NCBI GenBank assembly: GCA_003009755.1 | Contig: PXUB01000042.1 | Coordinates: forward strand, 55,821-119,820 | DNA: 64,000 nt | Direction: 5' to 3' | Source: Thermoplasmatales archaeon SW_10_69_26 | GTDB taxonomy: Archaea > Thermoplasmatota > SW-10-69-26 | Translations under genes and position numbers: made by a program | Notes under the pieces: generated by a model | Databases searched by the model: none | Seen by the model: only the letters and a program-made list of their open reading frames with translations | What the model was told of the DNA's origin: nothing | Shown: piece by piece, positions 7,190 to 15,421 of the stretch | Numbering within the stretch: the stretch's first letter is position 1 | Layout: each line of letters starts with the position of its first letter

Positions 7190-7357
7190 GCTGTCTGGTT
7201 AAGCAGGGGCCGCGAAGGACACGAAGGATCGCCATGGCCACGAAGGGCCTGTGACTCGCCGCCGGGCGGCGTTGTCACGGCAGCTGCTCTCCTTTGTGCC
7301 CTAGCGTCCCTTCGCGTGCTTGGTGGTCCCCCCGTTTGTTATCCTTACAGCGCGAGC
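7190..7357 (+). repeat. Fold-back interspersed repeat, copy A
   Basis: About 168 bp that reappears in reverse complement at 58628-58797 with roughly 90% or more identity. A 56-nt core from GTTAAGCAGGGGCC to GGCCTGTG is identical by eye. The element is itself an imperfect palindrome: about 40-nt arms (GGGGCCGCGAAGGACACGAA on the left; inverted GGGGCCACCAAGTACGCGAG on the right) surround a perfect CGCCGCC-G-GGCGGCG hairpin at about 7258-7272. No open frame has coding character. It fills about half of the 358-bp divergent gap between the respiratory operon and the secreted-protein gene. It could be a MITE/REP-like element or a structured RNA. Confidence 0.85.
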
Positions 7358-7443
7358 CGACCCCACCCTCGGGAGGGTCTCCCTGTGCCGGATCGCCAAC
7401 CCGTTCCGGCGACGCCGCGGGGGCTGTGGCTCCCCGTGACCCC
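7358..7443. other. Intergenic stretch with small hairpins
   Basis: Non-coding remainder of the divergent gap. It holds ACCCTC-GG-GAGGGT (7365-7378) and a 6-bp stem GCCGGA...TCCGGC further on. Both lie upstream of the promoter-like motif at 7444, so they are not in the downstream leader. Nothing else is recognised. Confidence 0.4.
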
Positions 7444-7487
7444 GAAAACCTAAAGACCTCATCTGCGGGTCGTGCATGTGGAGGCGA
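7444..7487 (+). promoter_or_regulatory. Promoter-like motif and Shine-Dalgarno site of the secreted-protein gene
   Basis: CCGAAAACCTAAAGACC (about 7442-7457) is the BRE/TATA candidate. GGAGGCGA at 7480-7487 is a strong Shine-Dalgarno site ending 4 nt before the GTG at 7492. This fixes that GTG as the start instead of the longer upstream open frame. Confidence 0.55.
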
Positions 7488-7491
7488 GCCA

Positions 7492-8694
7492 GTGAACCGA
7501 ACCTCGACCGCGATCCTCGTCGCCGTCGCGATGCTTTCGATGTCTGTTCCCGGGCAGGTGTCCGCGCACGAGAGCACGGCGGCGGACCTCAACGAGCTTG
7601 CTTACGACAACGTCTGGCAGATCCTCGGTCCCGGAGGAGAGACCGACGATCCGACCGTCAACGAAGGCCTCAGCACGCTGGGGCTCGACGCCGAGGAGCG
7701 CGGCGGCGAGGCTCCCGACGACAACGAAGCCAGCTGCACGCACCACGACGACGGGATCATCGACGGTCAGGCTCCCGGCGACAACGTCTGCACCGACGAC
7801 GACGGCGACAGCGAACCGGACGACGACGTCCAGAACCTGAAGTTCTTCCAGTGCCAGGGAGCGAAGAGCTTCGCCAACCCCACCGAGCAAGCCGATCTCG
7901 AGTTCGAGGCTCCCTTCCCGGTGAACCACAACGACCTCGAGAACGGCATCTTCGAGGCGACCGGCAGCTTCTTCGTCCCCGTCGGGTTCAGTGGCGAGAA
8001 CGCGAGCGATGTCTCTGAGGTCCACTTCGGCTTCGCGCACACGTTCGCCTGGCCCGCCTCCTCCTCGCTGTGCCAGCCCCCGTTCCCGCTGTCCGGCGCC
8101 TACTACGAGTTCTACCGCGGCGACACGACGCCCGAGGACGGGTTCGAGATCCCGGTCAACACGCTGCTCGTCCCCGACGCCCCCTACGGCGCCGTGCTCC
8201 GCGCCCTCGACGAGACCGGCAACACGCTCGGCGTGGCCTTCGTCTACGCGAACGTCAACAACTACCTCAACGACGCCAACTTCCGGCCGAACACGCCGAG
8301 CACATGCGATAGCGATAACCCCGGCAACGCCGGCACCGACCTGTGCCCCTACCACGACACGACGCCGCCGCGCGCGACCGTCTACAAGTCCTTCGAGATG
8401 CCCGACGACGTCTTCCCGCGCGGTGAGAACGCGGACGACGAATGCACCGAAGGTGTCGCCCTCGAGTACGGCGAGCCGGTGGAGACGTTCGAGGTGACCC
8501 GACCCAACGGGAACTCGGTCAGCTTCGACACCTACGACCCCGCCAACCGCGACGTCGACTCGACGCCCCTGGTGACCACGGCGAGAGACGACTGGGGTCC
8601 CGGCTTGTGCATCCTGAGCCCGCCCGGCGAGTTCACCGTGAAGGCGTGGGACCAGTCCGGCAACATCGGGGCGCAAACGATCATCACGACGTAG
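7492..8694 (+). CDS. Secreted acidic protein of unknown function
   Basis: 400 residues from a GTG at 7492 set by the Shine-Dalgarno site GGAGGCGA. The signal peptide (AILVAVAMLSMSVPGQVSA, then HES) is nearly the same as that of the next gene. The mature protein is rich in Asp and Glu, with an Asp/Cys-rich stretch at about 75-110 and Cys pairs further on, and no later TM helix, so it is probably released or peripherally bound. A C-terminal part (about 290-400) with DTTPPRATVYKS and FTVKAWDQSGNIG looks like an Ig-like beta-sandwich. I recognise no family. A GC hairpin and pyrimidine tract follow the stop, so it is probably transcribed alone. Confidence 0.75.
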   Translation: MNRTSTAILVAVAMLSMSVPGQVSAHESTAADLNELAYDNVWQILGPGGETDDPTVNEGLSTLGLDAEERGGEAPDDNEASCTHHDDGIIDGQAPGDNVCTDDDGDSEPDDDVQNLKFFQCQGAKSFANPTEQADLEFEAPFPVNHNDLENGIFEATGSFFVPVGFSGENASDVSEVHFGFAHTFAWPASSSLCQPPFPLSGAYYEFYRGDTTPEDGFEIPVNTLLVPDAPYGAVLRALDETGNTLGVAFVYANVNNYLNDANFRPNTPSTCDSDNPGNAGTDLCPYHDTTPPRATVYKSFEMPDDVFPRGENADDECTEGVALEYGEPVETFEVTRPNGNSVSFDTYDPANRDVDSTPLVTTARDDWGPGLCILSPPGEFTVKAWDQSGNIGAQTIITT

Positions 8695-8712
8695 TCCCGA
8701 GGCCACCACCAT

Positions 8713-8765
8713 GGCCGCGCTCCGCGCGGCCTCCCCTCCCGTCTCTTCTCTGCTGTCTTCCACCG
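8713..8765 (+). terminator. Hairpin plus pyrimidine-tract terminator
   Basis: GGCCGCG (8713-8719), a 5-nt loop and CGCGGCC (8725-8731) form a 7-bp stem. It is followed by about 34 nt almost free of purines (TCCCCTCCCGTCTCTTCTCT...). It lies 19 bp after the stop of the secreted-protein gene. Confidence 0.55.
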
Positions 8766-8840
8766 CCCAGCGGAGCTATGCCACCCTGCACGTTCTGTGC
8801 CCCAGGTCCGTTGTCCCCCATCACTCAAGTAGGACGAGAC

Positions 8841-8866
8841 GCCTCGGTAGACCGAGGCAAGGAGGC
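8841..8866 (+). promoter_or_regulatory. Hairpin abutting the Shine-Dalgarno site
   Basis: GCCTCGG (8841-8847), loop TAGA and CCGAGGC (8852-8858) form a perfect 7-bp stem directly before AAGGAGGC (8859-8866), the Shine-Dalgarno site for the ATG at 8872. The GCCTC of the left arm could alternatively pair with the GAGGC of the Shine-Dalgarno site, so the two structures are mutually exclusive. A weak TATA-like CTCAAGTAGG lies at 8824-8833. Confidence 0.45.
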
Positions 8867-8871
8867 AGTCG

Positions 8872-11358
8872 ATGAGTCGCAAAGCTATCGCTATCCTCGT
8901 CGCCGTCGCGATGGTGACCGTGTTCGTCCCCGTGTCGGCCGCGACGCACTTCAGTGCAGGATACGAAGATACCGTCGCGACCGGGGCCGTGGAAACCCCC
9001 GAGAGCCCCTCGGTGGCCGGGGACGAGACGGGAACCGACGACACGCCCTACGGCGTAGGGACCAAGGAGTCGGGGTGCTACGACGCTGACGCCACGATCA
9101 GCGCGGACGAGGCCACGGACGCGGCCACGACGGACGGGTTCTGCGGCGAGCTCGTGTACCAAGAGGACACGAACTACAAGCTCGTGAGCCCGCCCGACCA
9201 GGAGATCGTCGACGACGGGTTCATCGACGACTTCGACGTCCAACGCACCTACTTCGTCGGCTCCGGGATCGGCTTGTGCGAGCCGATGTGCGACGACGGC
9301 GACGACGCCGTCTCCGCCCAGAACCTGACCTGGAACGCCACCCACACCGCCGGCTCCGAAGCAGGCGTCACCGACGGCCCCGGGGACGCGCACGGGGAAG
9401 AGGACGGCCGGTCCAACAGCTACGTCGTCGAGGCGCAGACGGCCCACGCGCCCGGCGTCGTCCAACGCAACACGGACCTGTGGGAGATGAACGGCTGGGT
9501 CATTCCCTCCCTGGGCTACGGCGGCAGCTTCGTCGGGTTCCTCGAAGACAACGAAGGCAACGTCATCGACGACGACCGCCTCCAGAGGGAGATCGAAACG
9601 CGGGTCCTCGACGGGCGGTTGAGCCCCGAGACCGAGGCCAGCATCTGCGGGTACACGCCCGACCGCCAGTTCCAGTCCACCGGCGAGCAGGGCTTTTGCG
9701 AGGCCCCGCTGCTCTACGTCCCGCCCGACGAGGGTCCCGATCCCTCCGATCCCGGCTTCGACGACTACGACGACTCGTGCGAGTCGCCCACCTACGTCTG
9801 CGGTGAATCCACCGAGGGCGGGTACTGGGAGTCCGAGGCCGTCGGCCTCGCCGGCGCCTACGGCGGCCGCTACCAGGGCGAACACATGCGCTGGCACTGG
9901 GTCATCGCGCCGAACCAGCCCGATTGCCCCAACATGGAGCCAGGCTTCGACTTCGGCTCCGATCGGGCCGAGATGCCCTACCTGGCGCACGACCTGGACG
10001 TCTACACTCCGCCCCAGCGCCTGTCCGCGTTCGGCGACCAACCGTCCACCGACAACCTCTACAGCATCGACGACGGCGAGGACGGGTACGCGAACAGCTT
10101 CATCCAGGAGTCGCCCGACGTGCCCGCCGTCCCGATCGAGGAGACCGAGGAGCAGGCCGAATCGACCGCCGAACCGGTCCGCAAGGGTGACGTGCTCGAG
10201 CCCAACCACGCCTCGCCGGCCCCCAGCGGCATCGACGACAACAGCCGCGTGGCGATCAGCGAGGATCGCACCCTCGGCCTAGGCTGCAGCGAGCTCGGCC
10301 AGACCGAGACGGACGCCACCAAGGACCCGTGGGTCAACTACCTCGACACGAGCGTGAGCGTCGACCGCACCCTGACGGTGCGCGAGCCCGTCGTGGAGGA
10401 GCGGGCACCCCCGACGAAGGGCGGCGTCTCGACCGCACAGTACGGTCTCTACGGATCGCAGGACGACGAGCACGACGGCGACAACGACCCGACGACGGAC
10501 CTGTACTCGACCTCGGGCAACGTCGGCATGTTCACCGACAAGAACGACGACGGCGAGTACGACGTGGTCGTCGGTCCCAGCAACGCCGCCAGCGGCTTCG
10601 GCGCCGGCGTCTACTCCGGCGGCAACATCGAGGCGACGGGCGCCTACCCCATGCTGTGGGACATGCACGTCAACCAGACCGACTCCGGTCTCGAGGTCGA
10701 CGAGACCTCCGGCTGCAGCGGCCCGTCCAGCCAGGAGTTCGCGAAGACGATGAAGCAGGCCGGCTACGGTCCGAACACCGGCCTCGCGCAGGCGATCTAC
10801 CTCCGCGAACCGACCGTCTTCGAGGACAGCCAGCTCGACGACGCCGACACGGCGGTATACGACGGCAACAACATCTACGTTCTGCTGAACGACGCGGCGC
10901 GGACCGCCTGGGACGGCGAGATCGACGACGGCGGCGACGACACCACGCTCGGCGAGGAGGTCGACGCCCTCGTCGAGAACCTGCGGACGTTCGTCGTGAC
11001 CGAGCACGAGGCCCCCACAGCCTCGCTCGAGGTCGAGGAGCCGGGCTCAGACCTCGGCCTGGACTCGGACTTCTTCAGCCAGTGCGGGACCGACACCGGT
11101 GGCTACTCGCTGAACCCCTCGTTCCTGCACAGTTGCCGCATCGACTGCTCGGGAGACACGATCGCGACCATGTACACGTTCGAGGTCGACCGCGACGACC
11201 CCGGCACGATCGGCGGCGGTCCGATCCCCGGCTTCCAGATCGACGGCTCGGCCTACGACTTCGGGACCGGCCAGCACACCTGGTACGACGTGGACCCGTT
11301 CGACGGTGACGCCGACCGCAACGAGCAGCGGATGACGCCGCCCTCGACGGCGCAGTGA
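8872..11358 (+). CDS. Large secreted acidic protein (tandem paralogue 1)
   Basis: 828 residues. The ATG at 8872 follows GGAGGC by 6 nt. The signal peptide (AILVAVAMVTVFVPVSA) is followed by a mature protein of very low predicted pI, with many conserved Cys (for example YVCGES, GYTPDRQ...CG). There is no TM helix or sorting tail. A calcium-loop-like FTDKNDDGEYD sits at about 557-567. The C-terminus has TWYDVDPFDGDADRNEQR. It is a full-length homologue of the following gene: shared blocks include the N-terminal SAGxEDTV, STGEQxFC, RWHWV.APNQ, PYLAHDLDVYTP, AYPMLWDM and YGP.TGLAQAIYL. The function is unknown; it is probably an extracellular or cell-envelope protein. Confidence 0.78.
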   Translation: MSRKAIAILVAVAMVTVFVPVSAATHFSAGYEDTVATGAVETPESPSVAGDETGTDDTPYGVGTKESGCYDADATISADEATDAATTDGFCGELVYQEDTNYKLVSPPDQEIVDDGFIDDFDVQRTYFVGSGIGLCEPMCDDGDDAVSAQNLTWNATHTAGSEAGVTDGPGDAHGEEDGRSNSYVVEAQTAHAPGVVQRNTDLWEMNGWVIPSLGYGGSFVGFLEDNEGNVIDDDRLQREIETRVLDGRLSPETEASICGYTPDRQFQSTGEQGFCEAPLLYVPPDEGPDPSDPGFDDYDDSCESPTYVCGESTEGGYWESEAVGLAGAYGGRYQGEHMRWHWVIAPNQPDCPNMEPGFDFGSDRAEMPYLAHDLDVYTPPQRLSAFGDQPSTDNLYSIDDGEDGYANSFIQESPDVPAVPIEETEEQAESTAEPVRKGDVLEPNHASPAPSGIDDNSRVAISEDRTLGLGCSELGQTETDATKDPWVNYLDTSVSVDRTLTVREPVVEERAPPTKGGVSTAQYGLYGSQDDEHDGDNDPTTDLYSTSGNVGMFTDKNDDGEYDVVVGPSNAASGFGAGVYSGGNIEATGAYPMLWDMHVNQTDSGLEVDETSGCSGPSSQEFAKTMKQAGYGPNTGLAQAIYLREPTVFEDSQLDDADTAVYDGNNIYVLLNDAARTAWDGEIDDGGDDTTLGEEVDALVENLRTFVVTEHEAPTASLEVEEPGSDLGLDSDFFSQCGTDTGGYSLNPSFLHSCRIDCSGDTIATMYTFEVDRDDPGTIGGGPIPGFQIDGSAYDFGTGQHTWYDVDPFDGDADRNEQRMTPPSTAQ

Positions 11359-11377
11359 TCACGCGCGTCACCACCTG

Positions 11378-11395
11378 CTGGGGGGCAACCCCCAG
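11378..11395 (+). terminator. GC hairpin after paralogue 1
   Basis: CTGGGGG, loop GCAA, CCCCCAG: a perfect 7-bp stem with a GNRA-type tetraloop, 20 bp after the stop, followed by a second small stem GCCCC-TTCTC-GGGGC. No T-run follows. Confidence 0.45.
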
Positions 11396-11458
11396 CCCCT
11401 TCTCGGGGCCAGCCACCACCGCCGACAGAGCTCGGTGTTCCCCCAGATGCGTGCAACA

Positions 11459-11516
11459 GGAAAGCTTTTGAAGGCCCAGTGGAACTTCTTGACACGGCTC
11501 TGCCAGGCAGGAGGCG
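11459..11516 (+). promoter_or_regulatory. Promoter and Shine-Dalgarno site of paralogue 2
   Basis: GGAAAGCTTTTGAAGG (11459-11474) is a clear BRE/TATA-like element, similar to the cold-shock promoter. GGAGGCG at 11510-11516 is the Shine-Dalgarno site for the ATG at 11521. The intact promoter suggests the frameshifted gene may still be transcribed. Confidence 0.55.
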
Positions 11517-11520
11517 TTCC

Positions 11521-13997
11521 ATGAAGGCGAGAACACTTGCGGTTTGTCTAGCGGTAGCGATGCTCACGGTCACCGCGCCATCCGCCATGGCGCTTCACTT
11601 GAGCGCCGGCGGGGAGGACACGGTGCTGACGGGGATTCAGGAGGGGCCGGACTCCCAGAGCGTGGCGGGAGAGGAGAAGGAGACCAACGACACCCCCTAC
11701 TGACGCAGAAGGGCTTCTGCAGCGACCTGGTGTACAACGAGGACACCGAGTTCGTGAGGTCCAGCCCTAAAGATCAAGATCTCCGGCCCGCGGACACCGA
11801 GGGCAAGATCACGATCGACAAGTTCGACGTTCAACGTGCCTACTACACGGGCAACCTGTTCGGCGCCAGCTTCCTGCTGGGCTTCTCCGGCGAGCTCGTG
11901 GGCGTCGATGGACTCGCGTGCGTGCCCATATGCGACGACGGCGACAGCACGGGCGCCCAGAACACGACGTGGAACACGGTCCACGAGGTCGGGGCTGAAG
12001 CCGGCCTCACGGACGGCCCCGGGGACGCGAGCCAGAACGAGGACGAGGCCGACAACGACGGCCGAGCCCAGGACACCGGGGTCGCGCTCCACGTGCGCAA
12101 CGCGCCCGGCGTCATCCAGGACAACACGAACGCCTGGCAGATGAACGGCTGGGCCATCCCGTTCCCGACCGAGCGCTTCGTCGGTCAACTGGTCGACGAC
12201 GAGGGCAACACCATCACCGACGACCAGCTCGAGGATCGCGTCACCACGCTCGTCGACGAGGGGATCCTCACCAAGGGGACCACCCCCCAGATCTGCGGGT
12301 ACACGCCCGACATCAACTTCAGGTCCACCGGCGAGCAGTCCTTCTGCGACAGCCCGATGCTCTACATCGGCGACAAGGAGGACAACTCCGACGGGCTCCG
12401 CTTCGACGACTACGGTGAACAATGCGGCTCGCCCGCCTACGTGTGCGGTCCCTCCAACGGTGCCTACTGGGAGTCCGCCGCGGTCGGCCTCGCCGCCTAC
12501 GGCGGCCAGGACCAGGACGACCACATCAGGTGGCACTGGGTCGTTGCGCCCAACCAGCAAGAGTGCGGCTTCACGCAGCCCGGCTTCGACTTCGAGTCCG
12601 ATGGCGCGAAGAAGCCCTACCTCGCCCACGACCTCGACGTTTACACGCCGGTGCAGGACCTGAACAACGCTCCGCACACGTCGATCGACGGCACACAAGC
12701 GTACGCGAGCGCCCTGTCCACCGAAGGGACCGACGTCCTATTCGATGCCCTCGACCAGGTGCCGGACCTCCCCGGTGGCGTCGACGACGCCGTCAACGAC
12801 ACCGCGGACGCGGTGGACGAGGCGACCGCCTCCGTCACGACGGACAGCGTGCTCGAGCCCAACCACGTCGGCGCCGAGGACACCACGATCGACGACGACA
12901 GCCAGCAGCGCGTCGACGAGGAACGGTCCGTCACCGAAGACCCCTGCCAGCAGCTCGACGCCGACGAGAGCCCCGTCACGGTCGATCCGTGGGTCAACCT
13001 GCTCGACGCGGGCGTCGAGGACACCCGCGATCAGAACGTCGTCCTGGCCCCCACAGACGATCCGCTCGCCGGGACGAGCACCGTCGCCGACGGGATCGGC
13101 CTCTACGAGACCGACGACGACTCGGTCGACGACGACAACGACCGGACCACCGACCGCTACGTGACCGACGGCTTCACCGGCGTCTTCACCGACAAGAACG
13201 ACGACGGCGAGTACGACCGCATCCTCGGCTTCGGCGACGCCACGGACGGCTTCGGGTCGCCGGTCTACAAGCCGGACGACGTCCAGAGCGTCGGCGCCTA
13301 CCCGATGCTGTGGGATATGGAGATCAACGTCGAGAACGGCCAGCCCGTCGTCGACGAGAACGCCGGCTGCTCGCTCAGCGACTTCCCGTTCTCGAAGGCG
13401 ATGAAGGATGCTGGCTACGGGCCGAGCACGGGTCTGGCCCAAGCGATCTACCTCGAAGAGCCGACCGTGTTCCAGGAGGCCTCCAGCCCCTCGAACGCGG
13501 CGCCCTACGACGGCGGCCAGATCTTCGTCCTGCTCAGCCAGTCGCCACGTACCCAATGGGACGGCGACATCAGCCAGACGGACAGCGACCTCCCCCTCGA
13601 CGGCGAGGTCGATCGCCTGGTCCGTGAGCTGATCGACTACCTCGAGGCCGAGCACGGCATCACCGTGACGGCCGACGACGTGGAGGAGCCGGGCGCCGAG
13701 CTGGGTCTGGACAGCGACTACGAGAGCCAGTGCGGTGAGTCCACCGGCGGCTTCACCTCCGCCGTGTCGTTCACGCACACCTGCGAGTCCGGCTGTGCGG
13801 GCGACACGATCGCGACCGCGTACAGCTTCGAGGTCGCCGACGATCCGCTCGGCGGTGGGGAGATCCCGTCCTTGACGATCGAGGGCTCCGCCCACGAGTT
13901 CGGTCTCGGCCAGCAAACCTGGCACGACATCGACGCCTTCGACGGCGACCCGGACCGCAACGAGCAGAGGGAGAGCCCGCCGCCGACCGGCGACTGA
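11521..13997 (+). pseudogene. Large secreted acidic protein (tandem paralogue 2), frameshifted near its N-terminus
   Basis: The ATG at 11521 encodes a signal peptide and SAGGEDTV...NDTPY, homologous to the start of the previous gene, then hits TGA at 11701. Homology resumes at once in the -1 frame (TQKGFCSDLVYNED) and runs without a stop to 13997, about 765 residues. Relative to paralogue 1, about 29 codons between DTPY and FC are replaced by 14 nt, a net loss of 73 nt that breaks the frame. A 5-C run (11693-11697) is just upstream; one extra C would also restore a single frame, so a sequencing or assembly error is possible. The rest is well preserved, including FTDKNDDGEYD and TWHDIDAFDGDPDRNEQR, so the damage is recent or apparent. 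Confidence 0.8.
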
Positions 13998-14014
13998 TCG
14001 GCTGATCCAGCGCA

Positions 14015-14070
14015 CGGGGGCCAAGCCCCCGTTTCCCTCTTCCTCTTCTCCGTCTTCCTCCTCGTCGCAG
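14015..14070 (+). terminator. Intrinsic-type terminator of paralogue 2
   Basis: CGGGGGC (14015-14021), loop CAA and GCCCCCG (14025-14031) form a perfect stem. It is followed by TTTCCCTCTTCCTCTTCTCC and more pyrimidines to about 14068. It is the best terminator candidate in the window. Confidence 0.65.
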
Positions 14071-14139
14071 ATCGTTGTGCCCCTGCGCCGACCCGCGATC
14101 GGGGCGGTCCCCCCAGGGATCGTCTCCCCCGGGCCGAAC

Positions 14140-14156
14140 TGGCAAAGGTTTAATGA
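14140..14156 (+). promoter_or_regulatory. Promoter of the two-gene surface-protein unit
   Basis: GGCAAAGGTTTAATGAG, about 25-40 nt before the ATG at 14180. The ATG lacks a Shine-Dalgarno site, so a leaderless or near-leaderless message is likely. Confidence 0.55.
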
Positions 14157-14179
14157 GCTGCTGGGGGTCCCTTCCCACG

Positions 14180-15421
14180 ATGCGACGGTTCTCCCGAGCC
14201 AGCGCGGTCCTGTTGACCGCCGTCCTCGTCATCTCTCCGATCGCCTCTGCACAGCCGATGCTGCCGAGGGTGCTCGACGAGCACGTCGGCGAGGTCGACG
14301 AGGATCTCAAGGAAGCCAACTCGACGTACGGGAACCGATCCGAGTTCCAGCGCGCGACCGCCTCGCTGTCCCGGGCCAGCCTGTCGTTGCTCAACGACGC
14401 CTGGATCGTCTCCCAGGACGAGCTCGTGAAGGCCAACGGTGGCCTGGAGACCGGGCTCGCTCGCGCGCAAGCGAGCGGGTCGGGATCCGACCAGCAGATC
14501 GTCGACCACGGCCGCCAGCTCGCCAGCGAGGCTCGCAGCGAGCTGCAGCGGATCCGCGGCAGCCTGGACAGCATGGAGCGCACCGGCCTCGAGCCGGTCG
14601 CCTTCTCCGGCGGCCTGACCGCCGCCTACACGGCCAACCGGGCGATGGATCTGCTCCGCGAGCACGACCGCGGGCTCCAGCAGTGGGAGAAAGGCAACCA
14701 GAACGAACAGGTGAAGATCGCCATCGTCTCCGGCGGCGCTGGCGCCAAGCTCGCCACCTCGATCGCCTCCGACGTCCTCGAACGGACCACCGAGGCCCGC
14801 GCCAACGCGTCCACGAGCGACCTGCTCACCGGGGACGAGCTGGACGAGCTCGTGAAAGACCGCGTGGGCTGGTCGGAGGCCAACGCCGCGCCCGCCGCCC
14901 AACCCAGCCGGGAGCGCGTCACCTCGCTGGCCGACGAAGACGAGCGGCTGATGGCCCTGTCGGCGTACACGATCTACTTCCAGGACGTCGCGTTCAACGG
15001 TGCCAACATGCAGCAACAGCGCGGCAAGGACATCGACGCCTTCCAGGAGGCCCACGACCTCGTCGAGCGGGACAAGCCGGCCGTCGAGGCGTGGGTCCAA
15101 CAGCTGGACGTCCCCGGCGACGTCGCGCTCGGAGCGGTCGCCAGCGCCGACTTCACGCTCACGCTCAACCAGAACGCGACCGGACAGGCTCGCAACCAGT
15201 CCGGCGCCTACGCGCTCGGCATGGCCCACCTCGGCATCGAGCAGGCCGGCCTGCTCGTCGAGGCGTACTCGGACCTCGAGCACGAACCCGGCACCGAGCT
15301 GGTCTCCCCCGACGCCAGCTCGCAAGACGAGGGTCTGCTGTCGGTCCCGGCTCCCGGAGCCCTCGTCGCCGCGGTCGCCGCCGCGTTCGCCGCGATCCGA
15401 TCGCGGAGGGCCCAACGGTGA
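14180..15421 (+). CDS. Secreted helical surface protein with sorting-like C-terminal tail
   Basis: 413 residues from the ATG at 14180, chosen because it opens a signal peptide (MRRFSRASAVLLTAVLVISPIASA written in two parts: MRRFSRAS, then a hydrophobic core) and lies about 30 nt after a TATA-like motif. The mature part is Ala/Glu/Asp-rich, with long predicted helices and little sign of beta domains. The C-terminus is tripartite: VPAPGAL, a hydrophobic segment of about 16 residues and IRSRRAQR. This resembles archaeosortase/PGF-CTERM-like signals and the tail of the next gene. The stop overlaps the next start (GTGA). The function is unknown; it is probably a surface-anchored coiled-coil-like protein. 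Confidence 0.75.
   Translation: MRRFSRASAVLLTAVLVISPIASAQPMLPRVLDEHVGEVDEDLKEANSTYGNRSEFQRATASLSRASLSLLNDAWIVSQDELVKANGGLETGLARAQASGSGSDQQIVDHGRQLASEARSELQRIRGSLDSMERTGLEPVAFSGGLTAAYTANRAMDLLREHDRGLQQWEKGNQNEQVKIAIVSGGAGAKLATSIASDVLERTTEARANASTSDLLTGDELDELVKDRVGWSEANAAPAAQPSRERVTSLADEDERLMALSAYTIYFQDVAFNGANMQQQRGKDIDAFQEAHDLVERDKPAVEAWVQQLDVPGDVALGAVASADFTLTLNQNATGQARNQSGAYALGMAHLGIEQAGLLVEAYSDLEHEPGTELVSPDASSQDEGLLSVPAPGALVAAVAAAFAAIRSRRAQR

Noticed and set aside
7340-7440. tRNA-like or other structured RNA after the fold-back repeat
   Set aside because: Small stems are present but there is no cloverleaf, T-loop GTTCGAA-type motif or 7-bp acceptor stem.
7294-7491. N-terminal extension of the secreted-protein gene upstream of 7492
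   Set aside because: It would run through the fold-back repeat and lie before the promoter-like motif and Shine-Dalgarno site; the GTG at 7492 opens a proper signal peptide.
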